The position numbers and the translations under genes were made by a program. From CAXMMR01 sp963692975 (lineage in GTDB: Bacteria; Pseudomonadota; Alphaproteobacteria; Acetobacterales; Acetobacteraceae): a DNA stretch of 64,000 bases. The notes under the pieces are model-generated. The model had not been told where the DNA came from, made no database searches, and worked only from the letters and a program-made list of their open reading frames with translations. Location: NCBI GenBank assembly GCA_963692975.2, contig CAXMMR010000023.1, positions 1-64,000 on the forward strand, in the 5' to 3' direction. Below are positions 43,392 to 52,285 of the stretch, in pieces (the stretch's first letter is position 1; every line of letters starts with the position of its first letter).

Positions 43392-44504
43392 TCAGCGGGC
43401 GTAATGATGCGGAACGAACGGGGTCGGCACGACGCTGGCCGGCAGGTCGCGGCCGCGCACTCGCAGATGCAGGCGCGTGCCCTGTGCCGCCAGCGCGGTG
43501 CGGACATAGCCCATGGCGATCGGCGCGTTCAGCGTCGGCGAGAAGGTGCCCGAGGTGACGGCGCCGGCCAGTGTGCCGTCCTCGGCGACGATGTCGGCCA
43601 TCGCACGGGCAGGCGCGCGGCCATCCAGCCTGAGACCGACACGCTGGCGGGTGGTGCCGTGGGCAAACTGGTCGGCCAGCACGGCAGCGCCCGGGTAGCC
43701 GCCCTGCTCGCGCCGGCGGCGCTGAATGCTCCAGGCGAGCCCGGCCTCGACCGGCGTCGTCAGCTCGTCGAGGTCGCTGCCGTAGAGGCACAGCCCGGCC
43801 TCGAGGCGTAGGCTGTCACGCGCGCCGAGTCCGGCAGGCGCCGCGCCCGCCGTCAGCAGCAGCTCAGCGAGGCGCTCGGCCTGCTCGGCCGGCGCGGAGA
43901 TCTCGTAGCCGTCCTCGCCGGAATAGCCGCTGCGGCTGACCCAGCAGGCAATACCGTCAAGGTCGAGCTCGGCGACGTCCATGAACGCCATCGCCGCCGC
44001 CGCGGGCGCCAGACCGCGGAGGATCGCGCTCGCTTGCGGCCCTTGCAGCGCCAGCAACGCCCGGTCCTGGTGCTCCGTGATGCTTATGCCGTCGGGCAGA
44101 TGCTTCTGCAGGTGCAAAACGTCGTCGGCCGCACGCGAGGCGTTGACGACCAGGAACAGCCGGTCCGGAAGCCGCGAGACCATCAGGTCGTCGAGCATGC
44201 CGCCAGTCTCGTTGAGGAACTGGGTATAGCGCTGACGGCCAGGCTTCAGCGCCTGCAGGTCGGCCGGAACCAGGCTTTCCAGGGCGACGTCGGATGCGGC
44301 GCCGGACAGGCTGAGCTGGCCCATATGCGAGACGTCGAACAGCGCCGCGCCACCGCGGCAGGCCGCGTGCTCGGCGAGCAGGCCGGCGGGATAGCTGACC
44401 GGCAGCGACCAGCCGGCGAAGTCGATTATCCGGGCGCCGAGCCGGCGGTGCAGTCCGTCGAGCGGACTGAGGCGCGGCGGCTCCACTGTGGCGGGATCGG
44501 ACAT
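43392..44504 (-). CDS. gcvT: Glycine cleavage system aminomethyltransferase (T protein)
   Basis: GcvT releases ammonia from the H-protein intermediate and moves the methylene group to tetrahydrofolate. The 370-residue product shows SPLDGLHRRLGARIIDFAGWSLPVSY, the GGAALFDVSHMGQLSLSG motif, YTQFLNETGGMLDDLMV, SRSGYSGEDGYEI, SLRLEAGLCLYGSDLDE, and GTFSPTLNAPIAMGYV. ATG 44504 has GGAGGAG upstream. First gene of the gcvTHP operon, downstream of a glycine riboswitch on the same strand. Confidence 0.97.
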   Translation of the reverse strand: MSDPATVEPPRLSPLDGLHRRLGARIIDFAGWSLPVSYPAGLLAEHAACRGGAALFDVSHMGQLSLSGAASDVALESLVPADLQALKPGRQRYTQFLNETGGMLDDLMVSRLPDRLFLVVNASRAADDVLHLQKHLPDGISITEHQDRALLALQGPQASAILRGLAPAAAAMAFMDVAELDLDGIACWVSRSGYSGEDGYEISAPAEQAERLAELLLTAGAAPAGLGARDSLRLEAGLCLYGSDLDELTTPVEAGLAWSIQRRRREQGGYPGAAVLADQFAHGTTRQRVGLRLDGRAPARAMADIVAEDGTLAGAVTSGTFSPTLNAPIAMGYVRTALAAQGTRLHLRVRGRDLPASVVPTPFVPHHYAR

Positions 44505-44584
44505 GTCGGCTCCTCCGTCGGGCGCATGCGGGCGCTAGGCCTGAATGCAACAGGTCGCGCATCGGTCAAGACCGATGTTGGCGA

Positions 44585-44767
44585 CCCCCCTCTGTCACGG
44601 AACCTGAGAGATTCAGGCTTGCGCCCTTACTCCGTCGGTGCGGCTAACCTCACGCGAGGCCGCCGGCTTTCCAGAGGTCCGACCCCCATCGCGGTCCCGG
44701 GTGCCTGAGCGTTTCCGGGGGCCGGTTGCGCCTTCGGCGGCAGGCTCGCACCTGCGCTCTCCCGCTT
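44585..44767 (-). ncRNA. Tandem glycine riboswitch upstream of gcvT
   Basis: On the minus strand two aptamers follow one another. The first (about 44766-44690) has GCGGGAGAGCGCAGG, the core GCCGAAGGCGCAA and the closing GGAAACGCTCAGGC. The second (about 44689-44585) has GGACCTCTGGAAAGC, an ACCGACGGAGTAAGGGCGCAA core, and AATCTCTCAGGTTCCGTGACAGAGG. These are the conserved elements of the two-aptamer glycine riboswitch. It ends about 80 bases before the gcvT start, so glycine binding should switch on gcvTHP. Confidence 0.93.
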
Positions 44768-44822
44768 GGGGTGGTTTGGACGGCGCTGTTTTGAGGGAGT
44801 CTCGGAAGGAAGGCAAGGAAGA

Positions 44823-44874
44823 AAGGCCAGGGGCTTTGCCCCTGCACCCCATTAAAGGCGGAGCCTTTAAAATC
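44823..44874 (-). repeat. Repeat family A, reverse copy (A6)
   Basis: AAGGCC, hairpin 2 CAGGGGC-TTT-GCCCCTG, ACCCCATT linker, hairpin 1 AAAGGC-GGA-GCCTTT, AAAATCC. It lies between the atpF stop and the riboswitch. Confidence 0.93.
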
Positions 44875-44900
44875 CGTTCGTTGTCGTTCAGGCTTCGCGG

Positions 44901-45416
44901 CTAGGCTGCCCTGCGACTGGCCAGACTGGCCGGCAAGCCGGCAATGGCGGTGTCGATCATCAAGGCATCGGCCTCGGCAGTAAAAGTCTCGCGGATCACC
45001 CGCTCGGACGCTCTTGCTGCGATCTCGGCCGCGGCCACTCGAACCTCGCTCACTGCCGCCTTTTCCGCCGCTGCGATCCGGTCCATTGCCATTTTCTCGC
45101 GCCTGGCACCGGTCGCCGTTGCCTCCTGCTGAGCGGTGGCAATCAGGCGTGCGGCCTCCGCTTTAGAAGTCGTCAGCACCGTGGCTGCATCTTTCTGGGC
45201 CTGCATGCTGTCAATCTGCGCCTGCCGCAGCAGCGCTTCCGCCTCGCGGCGCAGAGATGCCGCGCTCTCCAATTCGGCGCGTACCGCGGCTGCCCGGCCA
45301 TCAAGCTGCTGGACAATCGCGCGCCACAGCCGACGGCCGAACAGCACGAAGAACAGCACGAATGCGACGGCGACCCAGCTCCGCGGCTCCGCGAAAAACG
45401 ACCTGTGATGCTCCAC
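44901..45416 (-). CDS. atpF: ATP synthase F0 subunit b
   Basis: A 171-residue stator subunit: one N-terminal membrane helix (SWVAVAFVLFFVLFGRRLW, residues 13-31) and a long, heptad-rich Ala/Glu/Arg coiled coil to the C-terminus. Together with b' it connects the a subunit to F1. It is the last gene of the atpI-B-E-b'-F cluster, nine bases after b'. Confidence 0.93.
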   Translation of the reverse strand: MEHHRSFFAEPRSWVAVAFVLFFVLFGRRLWRAIVQQLDGRAAAVRAELESAASLRREAEALLRQAQIDSMQAQKDAATVLTTSKAEAARLIATAQQEATATGARREKMAMDRIAAAEKAAVSEVRVAAAEIAARASERVIRETFTAEADALMIDTAIAGLPASLASRRAA

Positions 45417-45425
45417 GCCGCTCTC

Positions 45426-46004
45426 CTATGCCGCCCGGGCGACCATCGCGTCGCCAACCGCGCCGTCGATCGCCGTGCGGTCTGCCGGCCGGCCGGTGAG
45501 CCGGCCCACCACGTTCGCCGCGGTCTCGCTCGCCACCTCGCGCAACGCCCCCATGGCCGAGCCGCGCGCCACTGCGATGCGACCCTCGGCATCGGTCAGC
45601 TGCGACTCCAATTTTGCATTGACCTCGGCCGCCGCCGACGTGGCGAACTGCTTGGCCTCGGCCGTCGCCCGCTCGATCGCGCTTGACGCCTCGGCCGCCG
45701 AACGCCGCCGCTCGGCATGCAGCGACGCAATCGCCGCATCGGCCTCCGCCTTGGCACGACGCGCGGTCTCCAGGTCACCCTGGATGACGCTCGCGCGGTG
45801 CTCCAGCACCGCGCCCATCTTCGGTAGCGCCCACCGCGACGCCAGGATGTAGAAAACCGCGAAGATGATCGCGCCCCAGACCACCTGGCTGATCAGCAGC
45901 GGATTGCCGAAGTCGAGCTGCGGCATCCCCTTCTGGCCCTCCTGCGCCACCGCAGGATAGCTCAGCAGCAGCGCCGCGACCAAGCCGGGCCGCCAAACCC
46001 GCAT
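45426..46004 (-). CDS. ATP synthase F0 subunit b'
   Basis: A 192-residue b' subunit, diagnostic of alphaproteobacteria and phototrophs that use two different b-type chains. N-terminal signal-like segment (LVAALLLSYPAVAQ), then LDFGNPLLISQVVWGAIIFAVFYILASRWALPKMGAVLEHRASVI, the recognisable b' membrane helix and neck, then a coiled coil. The start ATG overlaps the stop of atpE (ATGA). Called atpG or atpX in some annotations. Confidence 0.93.
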   Translation of the reverse strand: MRVWRPGLVAALLLSYPAVAQEGQKGMPQLDFGNPLLISQVVWGAIIFAVFYILASRWALPKMGAVLEHRASVIQGDLETARRAKAEADAAIASLHAERRRSAAEASSAIERATAEAKQFATSAAAEVNAKLESQLTDAEGRIAVARGSAMGALREVASETAANVVGRLTGRPADRTAIDGAVGDAMVARAA

Positions 46005-46228
46005 CAGGTGAACAGGATCAGGAACGCGATCAGCAAGGCAAACAGCGCCACCGCCTCGGTGAGCGCGAAGCCGAGAATGCCGAGGCCGAACACCTGGTCG
46101 CGCGCCGACGGATTGCGTGCAATCGAGGTCACCAGCGCCGAGAAGATGTTGCCGATGCCGATGCCGACGCCCGCCAGCGCGATGACCGCGATACCGGCGC
46201 CGAGTGATTTGGCTGCTGCAGCGTCCAT
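46004..46228 (-). CDS. atpE: ATP synthase F0 subunit c
   Basis: The 74-residue proteolipid forms the rotor ring. Two membrane helices joined by a polar loop with RNPSARDQVF; the proton-carrying Glu is in LGFALTEAVALFALLIAF (about residue 58). N-terminal helix has the expected glycine-rich IAVIALAGVGIGIGNIF. Length and motif are normal. Confidence 0.97.
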   Translation of the reverse strand: MDAAAAKSLGAGIAVIALAGVGIGIGNIFSALVTSIARNPSARDQVFGLGILGFALTEAVALFALLIAFLILFT

Positions 46229-46282
46229 TCTAAATTCCTTGTCCTAAGCGAGAGAAAACCAAGCCGCCATTGCACGGGACTG

Positions 46283-47044
46283 TCAGTGCAGATGCACCGC
46301 GTCGTGCAGGTAGATGCAGGTCAGGATGGCGAACACGTAGGCCTGCAGGGCGGCGACCAGCAGCTCGAACCCCATCAGCAGCACGTTGATCACGACCGGC
46401 CCGACCGCCAGCACATCGCCGATGATCGTCGCCCCGCCGAGCATGACCGTGAAGGTCGCGAAGACCTCGAACATCACGTGGCCGGCGACCATGTTGGCAA
46501 ACAGTCGGATCGACAGGCTGACTGGTCGCGACAGATAAGAAATGATCTCGATTGGAATGATCAGCGGCGCCAGCCAAACCGGCGCGCCTTTGGGAAAAAA
46601 ATACTCGGTGAAGAAGTGCGAGCCGTTCTCGCGGATGGCGACGATCGTCACCAGCACGATCACCATCACCGCCAATGCTGCCGTGACTGCGATGTGGCTC
46701 GTATAGGTAAAGGCGAAGGGCAGCAGGCCGAGCAGGTTGCCCATCAGCACGAAGAAGAACAGCGTGAACAGGAACGGAAAGAAGCGCTTTCCCTCCGGGC
46801 CGATCTGCTCGACCGCCATGTTCATCACGAACTCGTAGCCGTACTCGGCCGCCGCCTGCAGCCGGCCAGGGACCACCGCGCGAGGCCGCGCGCCGAAATA
46901 CAGCAAGGCGAGCGTCAGCAGCATGCCGGCAACCATGAAGGCGTTCGACTGCGTAAAGTTAACGGCGGCGCCGAGATGGCCAAGCACGTCGTACAGCCTG
47001 AACTGGCCCAGCGCGTCGATCGTCGGTTCGCCTGCAGCCGCCAC
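46283..47044 (-). CDS. atpB: ATP synthase F0 subunit a
   Basis: A 253-residue membrane protein with five or six spans: AFMVAGMLLTLALLYFG, FFPFLFTLFFFVLMGNLLGLLPFAFTYTSHIAVTAALAV, LIIPIEIISYLSRPVSLSIRLFANMVAGHVM with the essential Arg (in SIRLFANM), and VAALQAYVFAILTCIYLHDAVHLH with the conserved Gln. It forms the proton half-channels against the c ring. ATG 47044 gives a normal start. Confidence 0.96.
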   Translation of the reverse strand: MAAAGEPTIDALGQFRLYDVLGHLGAAVNFTQSNAFMVAGMLLTLALLYFGARPRAVVPGRLQAAAEYGYEFVMNMAVEQIGPEGKRFFPFLFTLFFFVLMGNLLGLLPFAFTYTSHIAVTAALAVMVIVLVTIVAIRENGSHFFTEYFFPKGAPVWLAPLIIPIEIISYLSRPVSLSIRLFANMVAGHVMFEVFATFTVMLGGATIIGDVLAVGPVVINVLLMGFELLVAALQAYVFAILTCIYLHDAVHLH

Positions 47045-47066
47045 CGTCTCGCCCCTACCGCCTTGT

Positions 47067-47375
47067 CTATCGTCCGGTCGCCGCGCCCGGCGCCAACAGG
47101 CGCCAGACGTTGAAGATGCCAGCCGCGCCGCCCAGCAGGACGAAGATCACCAGGAACAACGGCAGAGTGTGGAGCCAGCGGTCCAAGCCCCAGCCGATGC
47201 CCAAACCAACCACCAAGGCCGCCAGGAGCTCGACGCCAACCCGCGCGCCAACCCCCCAGGAGCTGCCCATCGCCTGCGCCGCGTTGGCGGCAGCCGTGCG
47301 ATCGAGCCCCTGCTTGTCCCGGGCGACACGCAGCCGTTCCTCGAACGACGGCCCGCCATCCCCATCACCACTCAT
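47067..47375 (-). CDS. atpI: ATP synthase assembly protein AtpI/AtpZ-like
   Basis: A 102-residue protein with two membrane helices (GVELLAALVVGLGIGWGLDRWL and LPLFLVIFVLLGGAAGIFNVWRLL). AtpI aids c-ring assembly and ion uptake. The ATG at 47375 (MSGDGDGG) is preferred to one five codons upstream. First gene of the F0 operon (I-a-c-b'-b). F1 genes are not in the window, as is usual in Rhodospirillales. Confidence 0.88.
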   Translation of the reverse strand: MSGDGDGGPSFEERLRVARDKQGLDRTAAANAAQAMGSSWGVGARVGVELLAALVVGLGIGWGLDRWLHTLPLFLVIFVLLGGAAGIFNVWRLLAPGAATGR

Positions 47376-47454
47376 CGCTGCCCTCGACATGCACGCTGCC
47401 GGAAAGCGTCGGCTTGCTAGCGAGGGGGTGGGGGTAAGTCAAGGCAAGTGGACG

Positions 47455-47508
47455 GAAGGCGAGGGCTCTGCCCTCGACCCGCTGGGGCCTGAGGCCCCAG
47501 ACCCCCAT
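47455..47508 (-). repeat. Repeat family B, reverse copy (B6)
   Basis: GGAAGG, hairpin 2 CGAGGGC-TCT-GCCCTCG, ACCCGC linker, hairpin 1 TGGGGCC-TGA-GGCCCCA, GACCCCC. It lies upstream of atpI and faces A7 about 95 bases to the right. Confidence 0.93.
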
Positions 47509-47603
47509 CTATTCAGACTCGAGCCAAGATATTTCTTGCTTGGCGAAGCTGTCCATTCTGTCTCACACGGCACCGATCTCGCCTGTGGAATATGATAACG
47601 GAC

Positions 47604-47660
47604 GGATTTCAAAGGCTTCGCCTTTGATGGGGTTAAGGGGCAAAGCCCCTTGCCTTGCTT
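47604..47660 (+). repeat. Repeat family A, forward copy (A7)
   Basis: GGATTTC, hairpin 1 AAAGGC-TTC-GCCTTT, GATGGGGTT linker, hairpin 2 AAGGGGC-AAA-GCCCCTT, GCCTTGCTT; a few bases from the smc stop. It makes a mixed facing pair with B6. The rest of the 47376-47680 spacer has no gene. Confidence 0.93.
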
Positions 47661-47680
47661 CCCCTTGCCTGACGCTTGCC

Positions 47681-50600
47681 TTACTCCGCTGCCTGACGCG
47701 TCTCGACCATTTGCGCCGCCTTCACCAGATCCACGCTGAGCAATCGCGACACACCGCGTTCCTGCATCGTCACGCCGTACAGCCGGTCCATCCGCGCCAT
47801 GGTGAGCTGATGGTGCGTCACCACCAGGAAGCGCACCCCGGTGTCGCGGACCATGTCTTCCAGCAGGCCGCAGAAGCGGTCGACATTGGCGTCGTCCAGC
47901 GGCGCGTCCACCTCGTCCAGCACGCAAACCGGCGCCGGATTGCAGCGGAACATGGCGAAGATCAGCGACAGCGCAGTCAGCGCCTGCTCGCCGCCGGAGA
48001 GCAGCGACAGGGTTGCGAGCTTCTTGCCGGGGGGCTGGACGTAGATTTCCAGGCCGGCGGCCAGCACGTCGTCCGAGCCGACGAGCGCGAGATGCGCCCG
48101 GCCGCCGTTGAACATCCGGCCGAAGATCGCCTGGAACTGCCGGTCGACCTGCTCGAACATCGCCGAGAGGCGTTCGCGACCCTCGCGGTTGAGGTGGCCG
48201 ATCGAGCCGCGCAGGCTGGCGATCGCGGTGGCGAGCTCCTCGCGCTCGGCCAGGATGGCGTCGGCGCGGGCCGACAGCGCCGCCGCCTCGGCCTCAGCGA
48301 GCAGGTTGACCGGCCCGATCTCCTCGCGCTCGCGGGCGAGGCGCTCGAACTTGCGGGCGGCGCGGGCGACTGCCTCCTCGCTGCAATCGGCGGCGGCCGG
48401 TCGGGCTTCCGCAAGGTTGCGCTCCCGGGCACGCGCCAGGAGGCTGTCGAGCGCAGCCTGGGACTGCGCCTCGGCGGCTTCGGCGCGCAGCAGCGTCTCG
48501 CGCCGTGCGGCTTGGGCGGCGGCCGCGGCGTGCCGGGCTGCCTCGGCGGCGCGGTTGGCTGCCTCTGCGGCGAGCAGCACCGCGGCAGCCTCGGTGTGCT
48601 CGCGCTCCGCCGCGGCGAGGCGTCGCGCGGAGCTCGCATGGCGTGCCGCCGCCTCGGCCGGTGCGCTGAGGGCGGCGTCGCGGCGCGCTGTCGCCTCGAC
48701 GTGCCGCTGGGAGAGCGCCGCCTGGCGCGCTGCCGCCTGCTCGACCCGGCTGGTCCAATGGCCGGCCTCGGCGTCGGCAGCCTGCCGACGCGCGGCGTCG
48801 CGGGCGCCCTGACGGGCAATCTCGTCATGCTCGATGGCGTTGGTCGTCTCGGCCGCGACGGCCTCGTCGGCAAGCAGCCGCGCCTGGTCGCCGTCTTGGC
48901 GCAGCCGCGCAAGGTCGGGCAACTCCGCGGCGGCTGCCTGGGCGGCGAGCAACGCCGCCGCAGCCTCCTGCGCGGCGTCGGCAGCACGCTCCAGCTGCGG
49001 GCGCAGGGCGGCGTGGCGTGTGGCTACCTCGTGTGCGGCGCGCTCCAGGCTCGCGGCGGCAAGGCCCGCCTGCTCGGCGGCCGCTTCGGCATCGTCAAGC
49101 ACGGCGCGGGCGGCAGCGGCGGCAGTCCGCGCCGCTCGCTCGGCCGTGTCGGCGTCATGGTCCGCCTGTCCGGCCTCGTCCCGTTCGGGTCGCGCCTGGA
49201 ACGTCGTCGTGTTGGCCGTGGCGAGCGCCGCCTCGGCGTCGGCGGCCTCCGCCTCGACGAAGGCGAGCTGCGGCGCGAGCCCCGCCAGCCGGGCCTCCGT
49301 CTCCGCCGCCTGACGGGCGAGCTGCTCGGCTTCCGCGCGCGCCGCGCCCGCCGTGATCTCAGCCGCGCGTTTTGTGTCGCGCGCCGAGGCGGCCTCAGCC
49401 GCACGCCGCTGGAGCGCGGCCTCGGCGGCGCGCAGCGATTGCGCCAGCTCGTCGGGCGGAAGCAGCCGGGCGGCCGCGTCGCGCATGGTCTGGCGGGCCG
49501 CCTCGGCCTCGTGCAGGCCAGCGTCCAGCCGCGCTCGCTCCGGCGCCAGCGCAGCGAGGCGCCGCTCCGCCTCTATGGCGCTCGCGGCCAGCGCGTCGGC
49601 GGCGACAGCGGCGGCTTCGGCTGTCCGCGCATCGCGCTGTGCCGCCTCGGCCGCAGCGCTGGCCTCCTGCGCGGTCTCGGCGGCGGATGACGTCGCGCGC
49701 GTCAGCTGACCCTGCGCCTCGGCGGCGGCTTCGGCGGCGACGGCGGCGGCATCCTCAAGCTCGCGCAGCCGGTTGCGCTGGCGCAGCCGCTGCGCCTCGG
49801 CATCGTCCTCGCCGGCTGGCAGCACGTGCCCATCCCACCGCCAGGCGGCGCCGTCGCGGCGCACCAGGGTCTGACCCGGCCTCAGCGACGCCTGCAGCGA
49901 TGCCCCGTCGGCGCCGTCCTCGATCAGGCCGACACCACGCAGCGCACGAATGGCGAGGGCCGGAGGCGCATCGATCAGACGACCAAGCGGCGTCGCCACC
50001 GCCGGCAGGCTGGCGGCTTCGTGGAAGGCGTCCAGCAGCCGCCAGTGCGGTCCGGCGTCGACCCCCGCTCGGGTATCGAGCACGCTGCGCAAGGTCGCGC
50101 CGAGAGCCGAGGCGACGGCGCGCTCCAGTCCGGCAGGGATGCGCATCAACTCGCCCGCCGAGGCGGCGCTGTCGCCGTGGCGTGACGCCGCCGTCAGCAG
50201 CGTGCGCAGCGCCGCCGCCTCGCCGTCGATCGCCGCCGCCGCGGCCATGCGCTCGGCCGCGAGCCGTCCGCTCTCGCTCTGCCGCGTCGCTGCCGCCTGG
50301 CGCGCCTGCAGCGCCGCCGCGGCCGAGTGCGCCGACGCTGCCGACATGGCGGCGAGGCGCGTCGCCTCACGCCTTGCCGCCGAGAGCGCGGCCGGCGCCA
50401 CGCAGCGCGCCTGCGCCGTCCGATGCTGCTGCTCGGCGTCGGCCGCCTCTGCCGCCAGCCAGCCGGCCCGCCGCTCGGCCGCAGCGAGCTCGGCCATCAC
50501 GCCGCGGCGCTCGGCTGCCGCCTCGCCGACCGCCTGACGCGCCGCCGAGACGGCCTCGGCGGCCAGCAGCCGAGCCGCCTCGGCGGCCTCCAGGGCGACC

Positions 50601-52285
50601 GCGCGCTCAGCCGCCTGCGCCGCTGCCGCGGCAGCCATCCGCTCCGCCTCCCGCAGCGCCGCCGCCGCTACGCGTGACGCCAGCGCGGCCTGCTGCTCCG
50701 CCCTGAGCAGGCGCCGTTGCTCGCCCGAGCGGGTGGCGCGGGCGGCGGCGGCGTCGCGCTCGCGCTCGGCCTGGATGCCGGCGGCGTTCGCTGCGGCCAG
50801 GCGCTCGCGCACCGCGAGACGCAGCGCCGCCGACGCGTCTGCCGCCTCGCGCGTCGCCTGGCCGGCCTCACGCGCAGCGAGCAGCGCCTGTGCGGCATCG
50901 GCCGCCTTGCGCCGGCCTTGCTCCAGCGTCTCGCCGTCGACCAGCGCGGCAAGCGCTTGTCGCTCCTCCTCGACGAGAGCCGACTGCCCTGCCGCCGCGT
51001 GCTCGGCGCGCTGCTGGGCTCGCTGCAGCGCCTCGCCGACACGCAGCGACGCGGCTTCGGCCGTCGCAAGGCGACGGGCGAGCGCGTCGGCGGCGGCGCG
51101 CGCCGCAACCGCCGCGGCCAGCGCGTCGTCCCGCTTACGCCGCGCCGCGGTCTGCCGCTCCGGCAGCGACGCCGCGGCCTGATCGAGGACGCCGACCTCC
51201 TCGGCCAGGCGTGCCGCGTGGGCCGCGGCGTCGGCCTGCGCCGCGAGCGCATGCGCGAGGTCCTCGGCGCACTCCGCTGCATGGCGCTCCGCCTGCGCCA
51301 GCGCCGTCGCTGCCTGCGCCTCGGCCTGCTCCAGGCCCTCGTTCTCGACCCGCCGACGCTCCAGCACTGAGCGCGCGTCCGCCTCTCGCGCGCGGGGCTC
51401 GGGCAAGGCCGCCTCGCCGTCGGCCGCCGCACGAGCCGCCTCGAGGGCCGACGCCGCGCTCTCGGCCGCCAGCCGGCGGGCCAGCACCGCCGCGGTGCGC
51501 TGCCGGTCCAGCGCCGACGTGCCGACGGCGAGCAGCAGCGCGAACCACTCGGCCTCCGCCTCGCGCACGAGGCCCGACAGCGCCCGGTAGCGCGCCGCCT
51601 GACGCGCCTGCCGGCGCAGGCCGTCGAGCTGCGCCTCGATCTGGCCGCGCCCATCCTCGGCCCGCTCCAGATTGGTCTCGGCGGCGCGCAGCTTCAGCTC
51701 CGCCTCGTGGCGCCGGGCGTGCAGGCCGGTGATCCCCGCAGCCTCCTCCAGCACCTGCCGGCGCTCCTCGGGGCGAGCGTTGATCAGCGCCGACACCCGG
51801 CCCTGGCTCACCATCGCCGAGGAGCGGGCGCCGCTCGCGAGATCGGCGAACAGCGTCTGCACGTCGCGCGCCCGCACCTCCCGTCCGCCCAGCCGGTAGG
51901 ACGAGCCGGCGCCGCGTTCGAGCCGGCGCACCACCTGCAGCTCGGCAGCGCCGTCAAACGGCGGCGGCGCGCCTTCCAGCGTCAGCACCACCTCCGCCAG
52001 GTTGCGCGACGGGCGGCTGGTGGTGCCGGCAAAGATCACGTCGTCCATCTCGGCGCCGCGCATTGAGCGCGCCGAGCTCTCGCCCATCACCCAGCGCAGC
52101 GCCTCGACGACGTTGGACTTGCCGCAGCCGTTCGGGCCGACGATGCCGGTGAGGCCGGGCAGGATGTCGACCACGGCCGCTTCGGCGAAGCTCTTGAAGC
52201 CGGCGATGCGGAGGCGGGAGAAGATAGGAAGGCCAGAGCGCTGCCCTGGACCTGCTGGGGCCTGAGGCCCCAGACTCCCGTTCAT
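47681..52285 (-). CDS. smc: Chromosome segregation protein SMC
   Basis: SMC compacts and segregates the chromosome with ScpAB. The 1534-residue product has the N-terminal ATPase lobe (FSRLRIAGFKSFAEAAVVDI, Walker A GIVGPNGCGKSNVVEALRWVMGE, Q-loop region), a very Ala-rich coiled coil, a hinge (about residues 520-640: GLERAVASALGATLRSVLDT, DAPPALAIRALRGVGLI), and the C-terminal lobe (signature LLSGGEQALTALSLIFAMFR, Walker B PVCVLDEVDAPLDDANVDRF). It is longer than the usual 1150-1200 residues, mainly in the coiled coil. The ATG at 52285 is the only start that covers the domain, and its first 19 codons are a family B repeat; it overlaps the dsbA stop. Confidence 0.95.
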   Translation of the reverse strand: MNGSLGPQAPAGPGQRSGLPIFSRLRIAGFKSFAEAAVVDILPGLTGIVGPNGCGKSNVVEALRWVMGESSARSMRGAEMDDVIFAGTTSRPSRNLAEVVLTLEGAPPPFDGAAELQVVRRLERGAGSSYRLGGREVRARDVQTLFADLASGARSSAMVSQGRVSALINARPEERRQVLEEAAGITGLHARRHEAELKLRAAETNLERAEDGRGQIEAQLDGLRRQARQAARYRALSGLVREAEAEWFALLLAVGTSALDRQRTAAVLARRLAAESAASALEAARAAADGEAALPEPRAREADARSVLERRRVENEGLEQAEAQAATALAQAERHAAECAEDLAHALAAQADAAAHAARLAEEVGVLDQAAASLPERQTAARRKRDDALAAAVAARAAADALARRLATAEAASLRVGEALQRAQQRAEHAAAGQSALVEEERQALAALVDGETLEQGRRKAADAAQALLAAREAGQATREAADASAALRLAVRERLAAANAAGIQAERERDAAAARATRSGEQRRLLRAEQQAALASRVAAAALREAERMAAAAAAQAAERAVALEAAEAARLLAAEAVSAARQAVGEAAAERRGVMAELAAAERRAGWLAAEAADAEQQHRTAQARCVAPAALSAARREATRLAAMSAASAHSAAAALQARQAAATRQSESGRLAAERMAAAAAIDGEAAALRTLLTAASRHGDSAASAGELMRIPAGLERAVASALGATLRSVLDTRAGVDAGPHWRLLDAFHEAASLPAVATPLGRLIDAPPALAIRALRGVGLIEDGADGASLQASLRPGQTLVRRDGAAWRWDGHVLPAGEDDAEAQRLRQRNRLRELEDAAAVAAEAAAEAQGQLTRATSSAAETAQEASAAAEAAQRDARTAEAAAVAADALAASAIEAERRLAALAPERARLDAGLHEAEAARQTMRDAAARLLPPDELAQSLRAAEAALQRRAAEAASARDTKRAAEITAGAARAEAEQLARQAAETEARLAGLAPQLAFVEAEAADAEAALATANTTTFQARPERDEAGQADHDADTAERAARTAAAAARAVLDDAEAAAEQAGLAAASLERAAHEVATRHAALRPQLERAADAAQEAAAALLAAQAAAAELPDLARLRQDGDQARLLADEAVAAETTNAIEHDEIARQGARDAARRQAADAEAGHWTSRVEQAAARQAALSQRHVEATARRDAALSAPAEAAARHASSARRLAAAEREHTEAAAVLLAAEAANRAAEAARHAAAAAQAARRETLLRAEAAEAQSQAALDSLLARARERNLAEARPAAADCSEEAVARAARKFERLAREREEIGPVNLLAEAEAAALSARADAILAEREELATAIASLRGSIGHLNREGRERLSAMFEQVDRQFQAIFGRMFNGGRAHLALVGSDDVLAAGLEIYVQPPGKKLATLSLLSGGEQALTALSLIFAMFRCNPAPVCVLDEVDAPLDDANVDRFCGLLEDMVRDTGVRFLVVTHHQLTMARMDRLYGVTMQERGVSRLLSVDLVKAAQMVETRQAAE
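52228..52278 (-). repeat. Repeat family B, reverse copy at smc start (B7)
   Basis: GGAAGG, hairpin 2 CCAGAGC-GCT-GCCCTGG, ACCTGC linker, hairpin 1 TGGGGCC-TGA-GGCCCCA, GACTCCC. It lies between the dsbA stop and the first conserved smc codon and is in frame with smc. Confidence 0.92.

Noticed and set aside
44901..47375. Separate location of F0 and F1 ATP synthase genes as a rearrangement
   Set aside because: F0 and F1 are normally in separate operons in Rhodospirillales and related alphaproteobacteria; the I-a-c-b'-b order is ordinary.
47540..49690. 716-codon open frame opposite smc
   Set aside because: Antisense of the Ala-rich coiled coil; low-complexity Gly/Arg/Leu sequence with no domain.
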